The translations under genes and the position numbers were made by a program. A stretch of 64,000 nt of DNA from Fagopyrum homotropicum. Lineage: Eukaryota; Streptophyta; Magnoliopsida; Caryophyllales; Polygonaceae. Location of the stretch: assembly GCA_033239125.1 (NCBI GenBank), contig BSWB01000001.1, forward strand, positions 40,583,501 to 40,647,500, in the 5' to 3' direction. Of this stretch, positions 11,828-24,739 are shown one piece after another. Each line of letters begins with the position of its first letter. Positions within the stretch are counted from its first letter, which is position 1. Under the pieces are notes generated by a model, which was given only the letters and a program-made list of their open reading frames with translations, was not told the origin of the DNA and searched no databases.

Positions 11828-14800
11828 TGTAACACCCCAAATTCTCGGAACTCGGGGAGCTACTGGTTAGGACCTCACAATGGGTCCCGACCTTGGTTTA
11901 ACAACAACATTACTTGGATCTTACAACAAGGCACAAATGTATTTAAAACAATTTCTAAAACATAATATTTTTAATGGTATAAACATACACATGTGACAAC
12001 CTTACAAACAATTATATAAAGATACATAACATGCATGACGTATGGAAGACTCCCCGTCCCCATCTAATGAGTACGTGGACCCGGCTGACCATCCGTTCCG
12101 GATCTCTCTGCAACTGTCTATCTCTACAAATCTACAACACGGATAAACCGTTAGCTAACTATCCAAATATAAGCAAAAATGATAACAGCACAAACACAAG
12201 CAGAAACAAAATAAACAAACATCATGCTGGCACTCAACCGTTTATTATCTATTATTTAAGTGATTCACATTATTCAATTTAAGTTGTGGCACGAGAATTA
12301 TTATTAGTTCTCGCCTCCGTTCCTTATCCAACTGGTGTAGGTCTAGCTGACTTCCACTGGTAGCATCACTACAAACCACGTATGGACTAGTCCCGAAAGA
12401 AACCCCCAGCGCCCGGCGAGCTACTAAGCAGAATGCCACCGCCCGTTACTCTTAGGCCAAAATATAGGTCGGTAATTATATATCACAACCTATCTCTCTA
12501 ACATTTCAATCACACACCACCATCATCATTTATACTCATATGTAGCAGTCAGCTAAGTAAGCCCAAAGGACTTACCTGATATAAAGCTCGACTCTCTGTA
12601 AACCAACTCGCTCTGTAAACTGTAGCAACTCAGTTGCCTGTCAAAGGAGATAAGTGCATTAGCACACTCCTACGTAGTTAGAAGTCTAAGACTTCTAAAA
12701 TAGAATAATATATTAAGACATAACTAGTTGCAGTATTAATTTAGGGTAAAATGACCATTTTACCCTTGGTCCCGAAATTCCCGAAAATTCTAAAATTCAT
12801 GTCTAAACTCCTATTTGAGATTCTAAAATCATTTCTAACTCCCAAAGCTTCGTTTGGTTCCAAGCTAACATTTTTCCTATGTTACTATTTTCCGGGAAAT
12901 CGTAAAGGTCTAACTTCGATTCCAAATATAAAATTCGTAACCGCTTATAAAAATTCCGACTTAAAACCCTAGATTATCTATGATGTCCTATCTAACTTTA
13001 GGAGAAATAATTTCTCCAAACTGTTCATTCAACAGTTTTATAAAAATTCCTAAAGTTGACTACTCCCTTTACAAATTCTATACTTAGCCAAAATCTGAGT
13101 ACACTTTGAAAAATCATAACTCCTAAACCACTCACTGGAATTATCCCAAATTTTGATATGTTCTACTATAAAATCTTAACTATAATATATCCAAAATTCA
13201 GCCGGAAAGGATATCAAGAGCTTATTCAAAATCATCTCACAAAACAGCATCACTTGCTGTTTTCCCCCAACACTCAGCACATATATAAAAACGTCAACTT
13301 TGAAACACAATAACTCTCGAACCGTAACTCCGATTCTTCCCAAATTTTAATATGATCTACAACAAGATGTCAAATATATCATATCAAAAATTCAAGCCTA
13401 ACAGAGATCAAAAGCCTATTCTAAACTATCTCACAAAACAGCATCCCATGCTGTTTTTCTCAACTCAGCACATTTATAAAACTGAACTTTGAAACCTCAT
13501 ATCTCTCTAACCATAACATGGATTCCTCTGAAATTTTAGTATGATCTACTATACTATATCAACTATAACTTGTCCGAAATTCAAGTCTAACAGAAGTCAA
13601 TAACCCCTCTAAATTTATTCCACAAAACTGCATTTCAAGCAAAATTCCTCAAACTCAGCACACAAAAAAAAAAACTGCATTAGAAGCCAACTTTGGGACA
13701 CCATAACTTTCAAACTGTAACTCCGATTCTTCTCAATTTTTGATATGGTCTACTATACAATACCATATATAACATATCCGAAAACCATAAACAAAGGAGG
13801 AGTCTAGCTTACCCAAATCTGGACCCAAACTTGGTTGTTTGTCACAGTTTTAAAAGCTCCGAAAAAGACTGAATTTGCACTGCTCCTCTATGGATTTTCT
13901 GAGTATGTTTAGGAGACATAAAAGGCACCCATTAGGCATGAACTCGTAGACGGAAGTGCAAGGAAGGAAGGGGTTTGATTCTTACCCGATTCTAAGACTC
14001 GAGGGAGATAGAGAAAAGGACACCAGTCGGACGAAGCACTCTTGCACGTTGGGTTGTTTCTCATGACAGAAGCGAGGAGTGTCTCTTAGCCTGCTGCAAC
14101 CCACGACATAGCTGATTCAAGGCGGATTGATGTCTTTAGCGCGAAGGCCGAAAGTCCTGGCATCTGTCCTGGGTTTTCCTTGGTCAGAAGGAGGCCACGA
14201 GAAAGGAAGAGGAGAGAAGGGCGACGAGGTAAAACGTGGTTATCGATCTTCTGCGAGAACTGAAGAAACGTGGCTGTCTGGAGTGTTCAACAGAGAAGGG
14301 CGACGAGGCTGAAGTACAACGAGGCTGTCTGGAGGCTTCAGTAGAGAAGGGCGACGAGGCTGCATTCCTTAGGTTCCTTGAATCTGGACATGAGAGGGGG
14401 AGTTGTACGTGCGGCAGTTACGGGTAGACTATGCTCATTAAGGAAGGCGTGTTGAAGAAGCGTGAGGATAGGAGAGAGAGTAAGGGTTGCGGCTGATGGG
14501 AAGCGAGAGAAGCTGCAGATCGTCCATGTTGAGGCTTCGTGGGCTTCTCCTATTTGGTGGGCCAACGTGCAAGCAAGGCAGATCGGAGAGGAGTGGGCTG
14601 GATGTGCACCAAGGAGAGGCTGGGCTGAAACTTGTCAAGAGTTTGTCAAAAGTCTGTCATGATCTAGTCAAAAGGTTGTCATGACCTTGTCAAATACACA
14701 TAGATATAAACTAGGGTTTGTAAGTTTAAGGTTTTGTTGGAATAATCATCATTTTATGTGAGTTTAGACTTACAACAAATTATAGGATTAGTCATGTTAG

Positions 14801-14888
14801 ATAACACTAAATATCATGTACCCGGATCATCGGGTCGAAATTCTGTTCGACGTGGAAATAAACGGAAAATAAAAATCCGGATATTACA
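11828..14888 (-). mobile_element. LTR 3 of the array (complete, 3,061 bp)
   Basis: Near-identical to LTR 2. The clear difference is T at 14342, where LTR 2 has C at 7348, plus one base in a poly-A run near 13670. It is shared between internal regions 2 and 3. Confidence 0.92.
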
Positions 14889-17800
14889 TCAGTACCCCCT
14901 AAAAATAAGTTTCGTCCCGAAACTTAGGGGTTAATAATCATGATTGGCCTTTAAGGCACCAGTCGGGTGTATCAAATCACTGCACAAAAGCATCGTCGTT
15001 TCTACCTCTAAGTACTCCCACACCAAAGGTCATCAATATAACAAACAAGACTAAACACTCAAGCATGAAATAAACAAGTAGTCAAACAATAGCACACACA
15101 TGCAGGATCAAGCCCTAACTAGTTGTTTTCAAGGTTACCACTATCTTTGTATAGATCTCTGAAAGGTTACGACGTCTCATACTATCCACAATATCTCAAG
15201 TAGCCTCATCAGCTTTTCATTAAACTCGTTTCTCCGAAAATCTTTTCATGTACATACATCATAAGCGCTTGCTACCACGTTCTAGATTGGTTATCGAATA
15301 TCTCACCGGTATCATTCGACCCAACTGTCCAATCCTCTATTCTGAGGACCTAACTCGTGTTTAGTAGGTATTCCCACTAACTAAATCCGTTGACAATGGG
15401 GTTGCTCTCCTAAATAGGGTGAGGAATACTAGTCCTTCAATCACTTTCAACTCCGCTTGCAAGGTCTCACAAGGTTGTCTTACATAACTCACTTCTAGAT
15501 CTTTTGATGACCTTCCTGAGGTGATTTATTCCAATTCCTTTCTTTATGGTCTTCTGAAGGGTTTCGGGTATCCAATCTAGGATATCCCCCCTTATACATC
15601 TCCCGGCACTTCACTAAGTGCTTAAGGCTAGTTGTATCACAACTCACTTGGTCTTATGTCCTAATATGACTCCGTCATATGGTTCCTCCATTAAAGAACC
15701 GTCATCTGCTCATTTTTTTTAGTCTTAAACTTGATATAACTTAACAATCAAAATCCGGTGGTCAATCTTTGTGTTCTATCGACGTCATCATATTATTTTA
15801 TAGATCTCTAGCTCAACTCAAGCTTCTTACGCAGTATCCAGATCTTAGGTGATATAGAATGTATTCGCGATGACAACACTAGACACAAGGTGATCTTACG
15901 TCACCACCATTTGATCATAACTAATTGATAACTGCTAACACCCCATCAACATTCCACTCTTATATCTCTCACGTCTATCAGACGGATAATATTCTCTGAC
16001 TTGCAACGCAACTCGGATCCGTTCTGATATAACATTACATGTAAACTCTACCTGAGATTATGCTTTCTCTATGTGCGATTACTGAGTTGCAAGCATACCC
16101 TTGTCGCTTCTTTCCTTAATAATCTTCTGACTCGGTAGGGTAGTTATTCACTTTGAGTTTCCTAGGGTGAACCCTGCACAATACTTCTGTTACGTCGTAA
16201 ATTCTTCTCCTAATCCCTCAAGAAAACTCACTCTAGAGTACTCCATTAGTACAACAGTCAAAACCCACTTGCCTAGCAACATGTAACGAAGCCGCCATTC
16301 TTCACTCGGATCCATAATAGGGTACCACTCCCAATCTATAACCCCTATATGCCATACTTTCCCGTCTACCTTGATGGTGGTACAATTCTTCCATAAAATT
16401 TATAGTCACTCAGCATAGTCCATCTCATGTTAGTTCTCATCAAAACGTATTTCACCAACTACCATCATCTTAAATTCGACACGTCGTTTTTCTTTATCAT
16501 TGAGTTTCTTGCTTTGTGGGTAAGGACTCACCACGCTTCTGCTGCGCTACTTTGCTAATTCTATTTTCACCCATTAAATATATGGACATTTTTTGTAAGT
16601 CCAAAGTGATTGACCCCAAACTCTTTACCCAAATTGCACTATTAGTCCTTTCCAGATGGAGTAACAAGTATTTTTCTTACTCGCATTCCCGAAATAAATT
16701 AACTATCGAAAAACAACCTCTTCCGTTTACTTTCTTAAATCTTCTAAGACGGATCCACACTCCGTGACTCGACCCGAGTTTGATCTTAACTAGCCAACAC
16801 GATTTTCTTTATATTTTTAGTTCATCCAAGAAGGTTGTCGTTGCCTCTTTGAGGAAATCCTCCAAAGTATCGGTATAGTTAATTCAATAATCCACAATCC
16901 CAGATATCTCCTCTTAACTGTACATAACTCATCAATACCAACAACACTTGCAAGTCCTCCGCTGACGTTGCTTATTCTAGAGTTGATTTACCTCAACATA
17001 TCGTACTCACTCTTCTCATACTTCTAATGGCGTAAAATTCCTGGTACGCATCCACTACTCGGTTAACTCTTTTCTCCTTTGTTAGTTCATTCTATCCTCC
17101 CCACTTCCGTTTCCTTAGACCAATTCTCTTCCACCAGTCCACTAGGTCATTCTCACATGTTCCTTCATTAGCGTTGTTTATAATATTGCTCTGTTGAACT
17201 CCATTGACTCTGCTACCGGCCTCTTACTCCTCTAGTTCTTCTTTTATAATCCATCTGTACTAACTGTGATATGCACCCTTTTCCTAGCCAGTAGGCAGTA
17301 AATTCTTCACACGCTTCCCTTGGTCTTCAATGACATACAGGGGGTCCTTTCTGACCGTCTAGTCTTTCTTCTTAAGTTCTTAATTAGGGTTACTGACGCG
17401 TCTCCTTATCTGCCACCCAGTTACTACTAGTTGACCTGCACGTGTTATGACTCAGTTATTACCAACTAGTCTTTAGTTGACCTTCCATAAGATCACGGAC
17501 TTATTGTTATTCTATTTCTTTTGAAGTTTGATACGCTTGGTGAACTCTATCTCTCCAAATTTCTTTGTTAATACTCCTTCAGCTCCTTCCAAAGTTGCAT
17601 TTCTCTTATTATCTTATGGGATCACTATCTTCTTTTGAGTCTAGTCCTAACATTCACCTGCCGTCAATGAGTTTATTAAGTCTTCCACGATAACTTATAA
17701 GCGTGTCTTCACAATTATTCTTACTTTGTTCATCATCTGTTTGCGGTTCTCTGGTATGAACCGTTAGTGTTGGTAACTTAAATCTCTTTGTAAATGAGAA

Positions 17801-18822
17801 ATTATTGCGGACCCTTGAGTCCACCAAATCACTTTTCCACATTCTTCCCCTTGTTTAGTTTTGTCTTGATCATGTCGCCTTTATAAAAATTCGTTGTCTC
17901 AATTTTAGACTTCTAGTTTCTTGGATACTTATGTCGGACTTTCATTCAAAACTCTCATATCCTTGAAGGACTCCACATGCTTCCATGGTTACAGGATTTA
18001 TTTCTCGTCATCAAACTCACTCTTTATCTTTGTACCTTTTAACTTCTCACAACTGGGTCGACACTCTATCTTCTTTGTACTCTCATGTCCATGCTTGCTT
18101 ATGGCGGCGTCCGTCTTGATAGTCACGTCCTTTACACCGAAATTCTTGGTTGTACTCCGTTCTATATGATTCTTGTTTCTCCATTTTTATCTCCATTCTA
18201 CGCTCTCGTCGTCTCTTGCATGGTTCTTCTAATTCATCTCTCGACTTCATACGACAAAGCCCCTTGCATGATTCTCAATTTCTTCTATCTAAGCTGACTC
18301 GGGAACTTCTTTCTCATCCGGTTGTACTGGCGGTAAAAATTTTCTAAACATCTTTACTGCTTTGCCCACCCGTCCTTCGGATGATTTATAAGTCACCAGG
18401 ACGTCCATCAGAGTATCATACTAAATCTTGGTCTGAATCCCTTATCTCGTGTGGAAAACTCTTCAAACTCGTTACCGATTTATCATGAGGCGCTAATCGC
18501 TTCATGATATCACAACTAAAGAATACAATATATCCTTTAGGATACTAGCATACTACACACACACCGATATATAATTTACACTAAAACCTATCGATATAAG
18601 TCTATCTACTAACTCACCTATCGTTCCAAGCTGCAGAGATCCACGGAGAACGATGGTGGTCCGACGTACTACTAACCCAACAACCCGACTATGCACGTGT
18701 GTAAAAACAGAAATCCGTTTTGAAAATCTTAGACCCCTTTCGGGTTCTAGTTATTTTATACATTCGGTCTTTCAGAAGATTTCAAGTGCCATTGTTGCCA
18801 AACCAGAGCTCTGATACCATGT
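14889..18822 (-). mobile_element. Internal region 3 of LARD-like element (non-coding)
   Basis: Near-identical to internal region 1 and shares region 1's base at the sites where region 2 differs. Private changes include C for A near 18606 (TCTATCTACT) and a changed base beside the primer site (GCCAAACCAGAG instead of GCCAACCCAGAG, near 18801). No domain-bearing frame is present. Confidence 0.88.
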
Positions 18823-21800
18823 TGTAACACCCCAAATTCTCGGAACTCGGGGAGCTACTGGTTAGGACCTCACAATGGGTCCCGACCTTGGTTTAACAAC
18901 AACATTACTTGGATCTTACAACAAGGCACAAATGTATTTAAAACAATTTCTAAAACATAATATTTTTAATGGTATAAACATACACATGTGACAACCTTAC
19001 AAACAATTATATAAAGATACATAACATGCATGACGTATGGAAGACTCCCCGTCCCCATCTAATGAGTACGTGGACCCGGCTGACCATCCGTTCCGGATCT
19101 CTCTGCAACTGTCTATCTCTACAAATCTACAACACGGATAAACCGTTAGCTAACTATCCAAATATAAGCAAAAATGATAACAGCACAAACACAAGCAGAA
19201 ACAAAATAAACAAACATCATGCTGGCACTCAACCGTTTATTATCTATTATTTAAGTGATTCACATTATTCAATTTAAGTTGTGGCACGAGAATTATTATT
19301 AGTTCTCGCCTCCGTTCCTTATCCAACTGGTGTAGGTCTAGCTGACTTCCACTGGTAGCATCACTACAAACCACGTATGGACTAGTCCCGAAAGAAACCC
19401 CCAGCGCCCGGCGAGCTACTAAGCAGAATGCCACCGCCCGTTACTCTTAGGCCAAAATATAGGTCGGTAATTATATATCACAACCTATCTCTCTAACATT
19501 TCAATCACACACCACCATCATCATTTATACTCATATGTAGCAGTCAGCTAAGTAAGCCCAAAGGACTTACCTGATATAAAGCTCGACTCTCTGTAAACCA
19601 ACTCGCTCTGTAAACTGTAGCAACTCAGTTGCCTGTCAAAGGAGATAAGTGCATTAGCACACTCCTACGTAGTTAGAAGTCTAAGACTTCTAAAATAGAA
19701 TAATATATTAAGACATAACTAGTTGCAGTATTAATTTAGGGTAAAATGACCATTTTACCCTTGGTCCCGAAATTCCCGAAAATTCTAAAATTCATGTCTA
19801 AACTCCTATTTGAGATTCTAAAATCATTTCTAACTCCCAAAGCTTCGTTTGGTTCCAAGCTAACATTTTTCCTATGTTACTATTTTCCGGGAAATCGTAA
19901 AGGTCTAACTTCGATTCCAAATATAAAATTCGTAACCGCTTATAAAAATTCCGATTTAAAACCCTAGATTATCTATGATGTCCTATCTAACTTTAGGAGA
20001 AAGAATTTCTCCAAACTGTTCATTCAACAGTTTTATAAAAATTCCTAAAGTTGACTACTCCCTTTACAAATTCTATACTTAGCCAAAATCTGAGTACACT
20101 TTGAAAAATCATAACTCCTAAACCACTCACTGGAATTATCCCAAATTTTGATATGTTCTACTATAAAATCTTACCTATAATATATCCAAAATTCAGCCGG
20201 AAAGGATATCAAGAGCTTATTCAAAATCATCTCACAAAACAGCATCACTTGCTGTTTTCCCCCAACACTCAGCACATATATAAAAACGTCAACTTTGAAA
20301 CACAATAACTCTCGAACCGTAACTCCGATTCTTCCCAAATTTTAATATGATCTACAACAAGATGTCAACTATATCATATCAAAAATTCAAGCCTAACAGA
20401 GATCAAAAGCCTATTCTAAACTATCTCACAAAACAGCATCCCATGCTGTTTTTCTCAACTCAGCACATTTATAAAACTGAACTTTGAAACCTCATATCTC
20501 TCTAACCATAACATGGATTCCTCTGAAATTTTAGTATGATCTACTATACTATATCAACTATAAATTGTCCGAAATTCAAGTCTAACAGAAGTCAATAACC
20601 CCTCTAAATTTATTCCACAAAACTGCATTTCAAGCAAAATTCCTCAAACTCAGCACACAAAAAAAAAAACTGCATTAGAAGCCAACTTTGGGACACCATA
20701 ACTTTCAAACTGTAACTCCGATTCTTCTCAATTTTTGATATGGTCTACTATACAATACCATATATAACATATCCGAAAACCATAAACAAAGGAGGAGTCT
20801 AGCTTACCCAAATCTGGACCCAAACTTGGTTGTTTGTCACAGTTTTAAAAGCTCCGAAAAAGACTGAATTTGCACTGCTCCTCTATGGATTTTCTGAGTA
20901 TGTTTAGGAGACATAAAAGGCACCCATTAGGCATGAACTCGTAGACGGAAGTGCAAGGAAGGAAGGGGTTTGATTCTTACCCGATTCTAAGACTCGAGGG
21001 AGATAGAGAAAAGGACACCAGTCGGACGAAGCACTCTTGCACGTTGGGTTGTTTCTCATGACAGAAGCGAGGAGTGTCTCTTAGCCTGCTGCAACCCACG
21101 ACATAGCTGATTCAAGGCGGATTGATGTCTTTAGCGCGAAGGCCGAAAGTCCTGGCATCTGTCCTGGGTTTTCCTTGGTCAGAAGGAGGCCACGAGAAAG
21201 GAAGAGGAGAGAAGGGCGACGAGGTAAAACGTGGTTATCGATCTTCTGCGAGAACTGAAGAAACGTGGCTGTCTGGAGTGTTCAACAGAGAAGGGCGACG
21301 AGGCTGAAGTACAACGAGGCTGTCTGGAGGCTTCAGCAGAGAAGGGCGACGAGGCTGCATTCCTTAGGTTCCTTGAATCTGGACATGAGAGGGGGAGTTG
21401 TACGTGCGGCAGTTACGGGTAGACTATGCTCATTAAGGAAGGCGTGTTGAAGAAGCGTGAGGATAGGAGAGAGAGTAAGGGTTGCGGCTGATGGGAAGCG
21501 AGAGAAGCTGCAGATCGTCCATGCTGAGGCTTCGTGGGGTTCTCCTATTTGGTGGGCCAACGTGCAAGCAAGGCAGATGGGAGAGGAGTGGGCTGGATGT
21601 GCACCAAGGAGAGGCTGGGCTGAAACTTGTCAAGAGTTTGTCAAAAGTCTGTCATGATCTAGTCAAAAGGTTGTCATGACCTTGTCAAATACACATAGAT
21701 ATAAACTAGGGTTTGTAAGTTTAAGGTTTTGTTGGAATAATCATCATTTTATGTGAGTTTAGACTTACAACAAATTATAGGATTAGTCATGTTAGATAAC

Positions 21801-21883
21801 ACTAAATATCATGTACCCGGATCATCGGGTCGAAATTCTGTTCGACGTGGAAATAAACGGAAAATAAAAATCCGGATATTACA
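18823..21883 (-). mobile_element. LTR 4, right outer LTR of the array (3,061 bp)
   Basis: This is the outermost LTR at the right boundary; in element orientation it is the 5' LTR. It carries about nine substitutions not shared by LTRs 2 and 3, for example near 19954, 20003, 20174, 20369, 20564, 21524, 21539 and 21579. After its last ATATTACA the sequence changes to unrelated DNA starting TTAGT, the candidate target duplication; its partner lies left of the window. Confidence 0.92.
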
Positions 21884-22888
21884 TTAGTAAAAGATCCGCT
21901 AAAGATTGAATGACTATATAAAGAAAAAAGCTCGATCCAATCTTGGTATTTTTTTAATCATAAATTAACTTAAATTGGTTTTTTTTCTTTTTTTAAACGG
22001 AAAACGGTTAGGTTGGACTACCTTCTCGAGCTAGTCCACCCTAAAGCATTCTTGCGGATGAGAATACGAAATTCGGAATCGTCAGAAAAACAAATGTTGG
22101 GTTCAATATTCCCAAACGGGTCAATCGGTCAACGACTTAAATTGGTTTTGATTGTGCACAGATCGTGCACTTAATTATCATTTTTGGCACATGGGATCGA
22201 CGTAGCTTACACGCTACAGTAAACGTGTCCCTTTAGAGTTCAACGGTTTGACTTTTACGGTTACCGGAGAACACCAGAGGAGGTGTAGGTTTTAACGAAG
22301 AACGGAGTGCTCTCGCCGTCACCGTCCGTCTCCGACCTTCTTCTCCTTGACCGTCATCATCATCATTCAGCTCAACCCTTATTACCTGAATCTCTCAACA
22401 CCACTAAAAGCAATTAGCACAGACTTCTTTAGTATTGATTCTAACAGCGCCCGTCTATCCGAGTTTCCGACACGGGAGCCGGCGTGAACGCGTAGATCCT
22501 CGCTGCAGACTTGACCGGAGAGATTCACGTACACATACGTAAGCGGCTGCTATCAAAGGACTTGATAGTTGATACACCACGTTAGTCCCCTTGTCATTTC
22601 TGTTTCGAGTTCTTTCAATAAGTTACGGTAACGGCAAGCCGTTAACCGTCAAATAATTTCATTAAATTTGATAGTAAATTATAGATGTTGATCTAAGATA
22701 TAATTCGTAATTAGTACACTAAATTGTCTTGTGAAGTAAAAATATTAAAATTATTTAAATTGATAACTTTATTTTTGAAAAATATTTTATAAATCATGGG
22801 ATTCACATATCAATCTAAACCCTTCAACCTGAATGAACATATAATAGATACACTTGTCTCAATTTCATTTTTATATTTCATATGCATT
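21884..22888. other. Unassigned flank between array and LINE
   Basis: About 1 kb with no recognisable gene or repeat. It contains a moderately GC-rich stretch (about 22250-22560) within AT-rich DNA. I see no long open frame. It could be old intergenic sequence or an unrecognised element. Confidence 0.4.
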
Positions 22889-22904
22889 AACTAATGAAAA
22901 TCAA
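22889..22904. repeat. Target-site duplication, left copy, of LINE
   Basis: AACTAATGAAAATCAA occurs here and again at 28096-28111, directly after a poly-A stretch. A 16-bp duplication with a 3' poly-A is the hallmark of target-primed LINE insertion. Confidence 0.9.
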
Positions 22905-23592
22905 TAAACCATGGAAGATGTTTGGTCACTATCTTATGATGAAGCAATGGGATGAGTCTTTCGATCCCATGACTTCGGTGATGAAGTCCACATGGGTCTG
23001 GATCCGTATCTCGGGACTTCCCTTTGCTATGTACAACATCAATGTGTTAAGGGATATTGCTTCTACCATAGGCACCCCTCTCCGTATTGATGCGAATACC
23101 CTAGGTATCTCAAGGGGTAGGTATGCTCGAATTTGTGTGTCAGTTGATCTAACGAGGCCACTTAAGGGAGATATGATATTGAATGGTAAACGACTCTTAT
23201 TAGAATATGAGAACTTGCATACCATTTGTTTTAGTTGTGGATGTTATTGACACACCCAGGAGCTATGCGTGTATAGCGGGGCTAACGGCGAACATTCCAA
23301 ACGCACAGAAACCGTCCAGCATGAAGGAAATCAGGAAGTTGGTAGTAATGGTTCAGATTCTGGAAAGGCCAAGGAGACGGTCATGATTGATCAAGAGGAG
23401 AATGGGGATGGACATGGTCCTTGGGTGGTAGTTCCAAGAAGGAAGAATCAGACAAATGGGAGATCTTCGGACCAAAGAAGTAACACAGGAGAGGAACGTC
23501 AGAAAACCTCATCCTACAAAGGTTACGGGTCTGAGTTGGGTCAAGGGAAAATTTCTAACCCTACCAATTCCTCAAAGAGACCAGACTCGTAA
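22905..23592 (+). pseudogene. LINE ORF1 remnant (DUF4283 and CCHC knuckle)
   Basis: The frame from 22894 to 23250 shows the DUF4283 signature: GPW-like start (KPWKMFGHYL), VWIRISGLPF, IGTPLRIDANT and RGRYARICVSVDL. It runs into a zinc knuckle whose Cys-X2-Cys is present (CFSC); a TGA then replaces the residue before His (CY-stop-HTQELC). The knuckle spacing C-X2-C-X4-H-X4-C is otherwise kept. Downstream, 23269-23592 reads as the basic ORF1 tail with the typical GPWVVVPRRK motif. The N-terminal part is missing through 5' truncation. In life ORF1 binds LINE RNA as a chaperone; this copy is broken. Confidence 0.85.
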
Positions 23593-23879
23593 GAGATCAA
23601 GAGGCAATAACAGAGGCAGGAGGGCATGGTAGGCGGTCATAGTAAATCGGTGGGTGTTTTCCCTGGCGGTCATGTTCAGTCCCAGCAACAACAGATGACT
23701 CCTAAGCCGACACAATAGGTTAAGATTTTGTTCAAAGCCATACCAGAGAAGGTAGTCTTCACTACTCAAGCTTCGGATAATAATGATGTGAACATGAGTC
23801 CGGCAGATTCCGGAAGGAGAACTGACGATCAAAGGCCGATGGGTGGTCAGATTTCCATTGAGCCGGATCCAAAGAATTG

Positions 23880-24665
23880 ATGACTGTTCGGTCCTATGCC
23901 TTATTCGTTTAAATGATAGGTTTATTTTGGAATAGCTTCGGAACTGTGAAGGCCAATTTCCGAAGATCAAAGCGTTATATGCTACGTAAGCATAAGCCCA
24001 GCTTTGTAGCTTTATTTGAGAGACATTGCTCTGGGGTTACAGCGGATAGAATTTGTGCGAGCATCGGCTTTGACTCCGGGGAGCGAATGGAAGCAGAAGG
24101 CCGTAGTGGTGGAATATGACTGTTATGAGACTCCCAAGCTTGCTGCATTATTGTTGTCAAAAAGGAGCGGCAATTCATCTTCGCTACGGTTGGCCAAGGG
24201 GAATCTACTTTCGGACTTGTCGTGACATATATCTCACCAGAACCTTCTCGAAGAGGAGGGGTATGGGAGGATATTGCAGCTATTGTCCAAGCTTCGACTT
24301 TCCCAGTTATTATCGGGGGGATATGAATGTGATAAAATCTGTAGAGGAGCATAGTGGGGGAATTACTCGCCTCTCTCCAGCCTCTCTCGCTTTCAGTAAC
24401 TGGATGAACGAGAATAGACTAATTGACATGGGATACATTGACTCGCAGTTCACTTGGGCTAGGGGGAGAACGGAGGCTAATCACATTTCCAAACGACTTG
24501 ACAAGGTCCTGGTATGTCCGAACGCACGAGTCAGATGACCATGTGCAACTTTTAGACATCTTCCAAGGCTCTCTTCAGACCATAACCCACTTCTGCTTCA
24601 CCTGGATGTGGGTTTCTCCACCAATCCTAAGAGACGACCCTTCCGATTTCAGGCAGCTTGGCTGA
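23880..24665 (+). pseudogene. LINE ORF2 endonuclease domain, broken
   Basis: Pieces of the APE-like endonuclease appear in several frames. FWNSFGTVKANFRRSK followed by HKPSFVALFE and ADRICASIGFDSGER is at 23913-24119. RGDMNVIKSVEEHSGG, LIDMGYIDSQFTWARG and SKRLDKVLV are at 24116-24538, with the LLLHL-like end after it. This domain nicks target DNA to prime reverse transcription. Frameshifts near 24100 and 24530 split it, so it is inactive. Confidence 0.85.
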
Positions 24666-24739
24666 CTCACCCTGACTTCAATGAGATCATTTCGGGTGCA
24701 TGAGAACAGTGGGCTGCTCATCCGGTTGCATTACGACGC

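Larger units (their letters stand above)
1..21883 (-). repeat. Tandem array of a ~6,994-bp LTR-retrotransposon unit
   Basis: The segment repeats with a period of 6,994-6,995 bp: LTR right ends lie at 900, 7894, 14888 and 21883. Copies differ by only a handful of substitutions and 1-bp indels over 7 kb. The unit is one LTR (about 3.06 kb, plus-strand TGTAACACC...ATATTACA) and one internal region (about 3.93 kb). Neighbouring internal regions share a single LTR, as expected from unequal recombination between LTRs rather than separate insertions. Primer site and purine tract place the element on the minus strand. No reading frame over about 83 codons is present, so it is non-autonomous and LARD-like. 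The array begins left of the window. Collapse or expansion during assembly cannot be excluded. Confidence 0.93.

Noticed and set aside
1..21883. CRISPR-like or bacterial repeat array
   Set aside because: Repeats are 7 kb LTR units, and the surrounding sequence is clearly plant.
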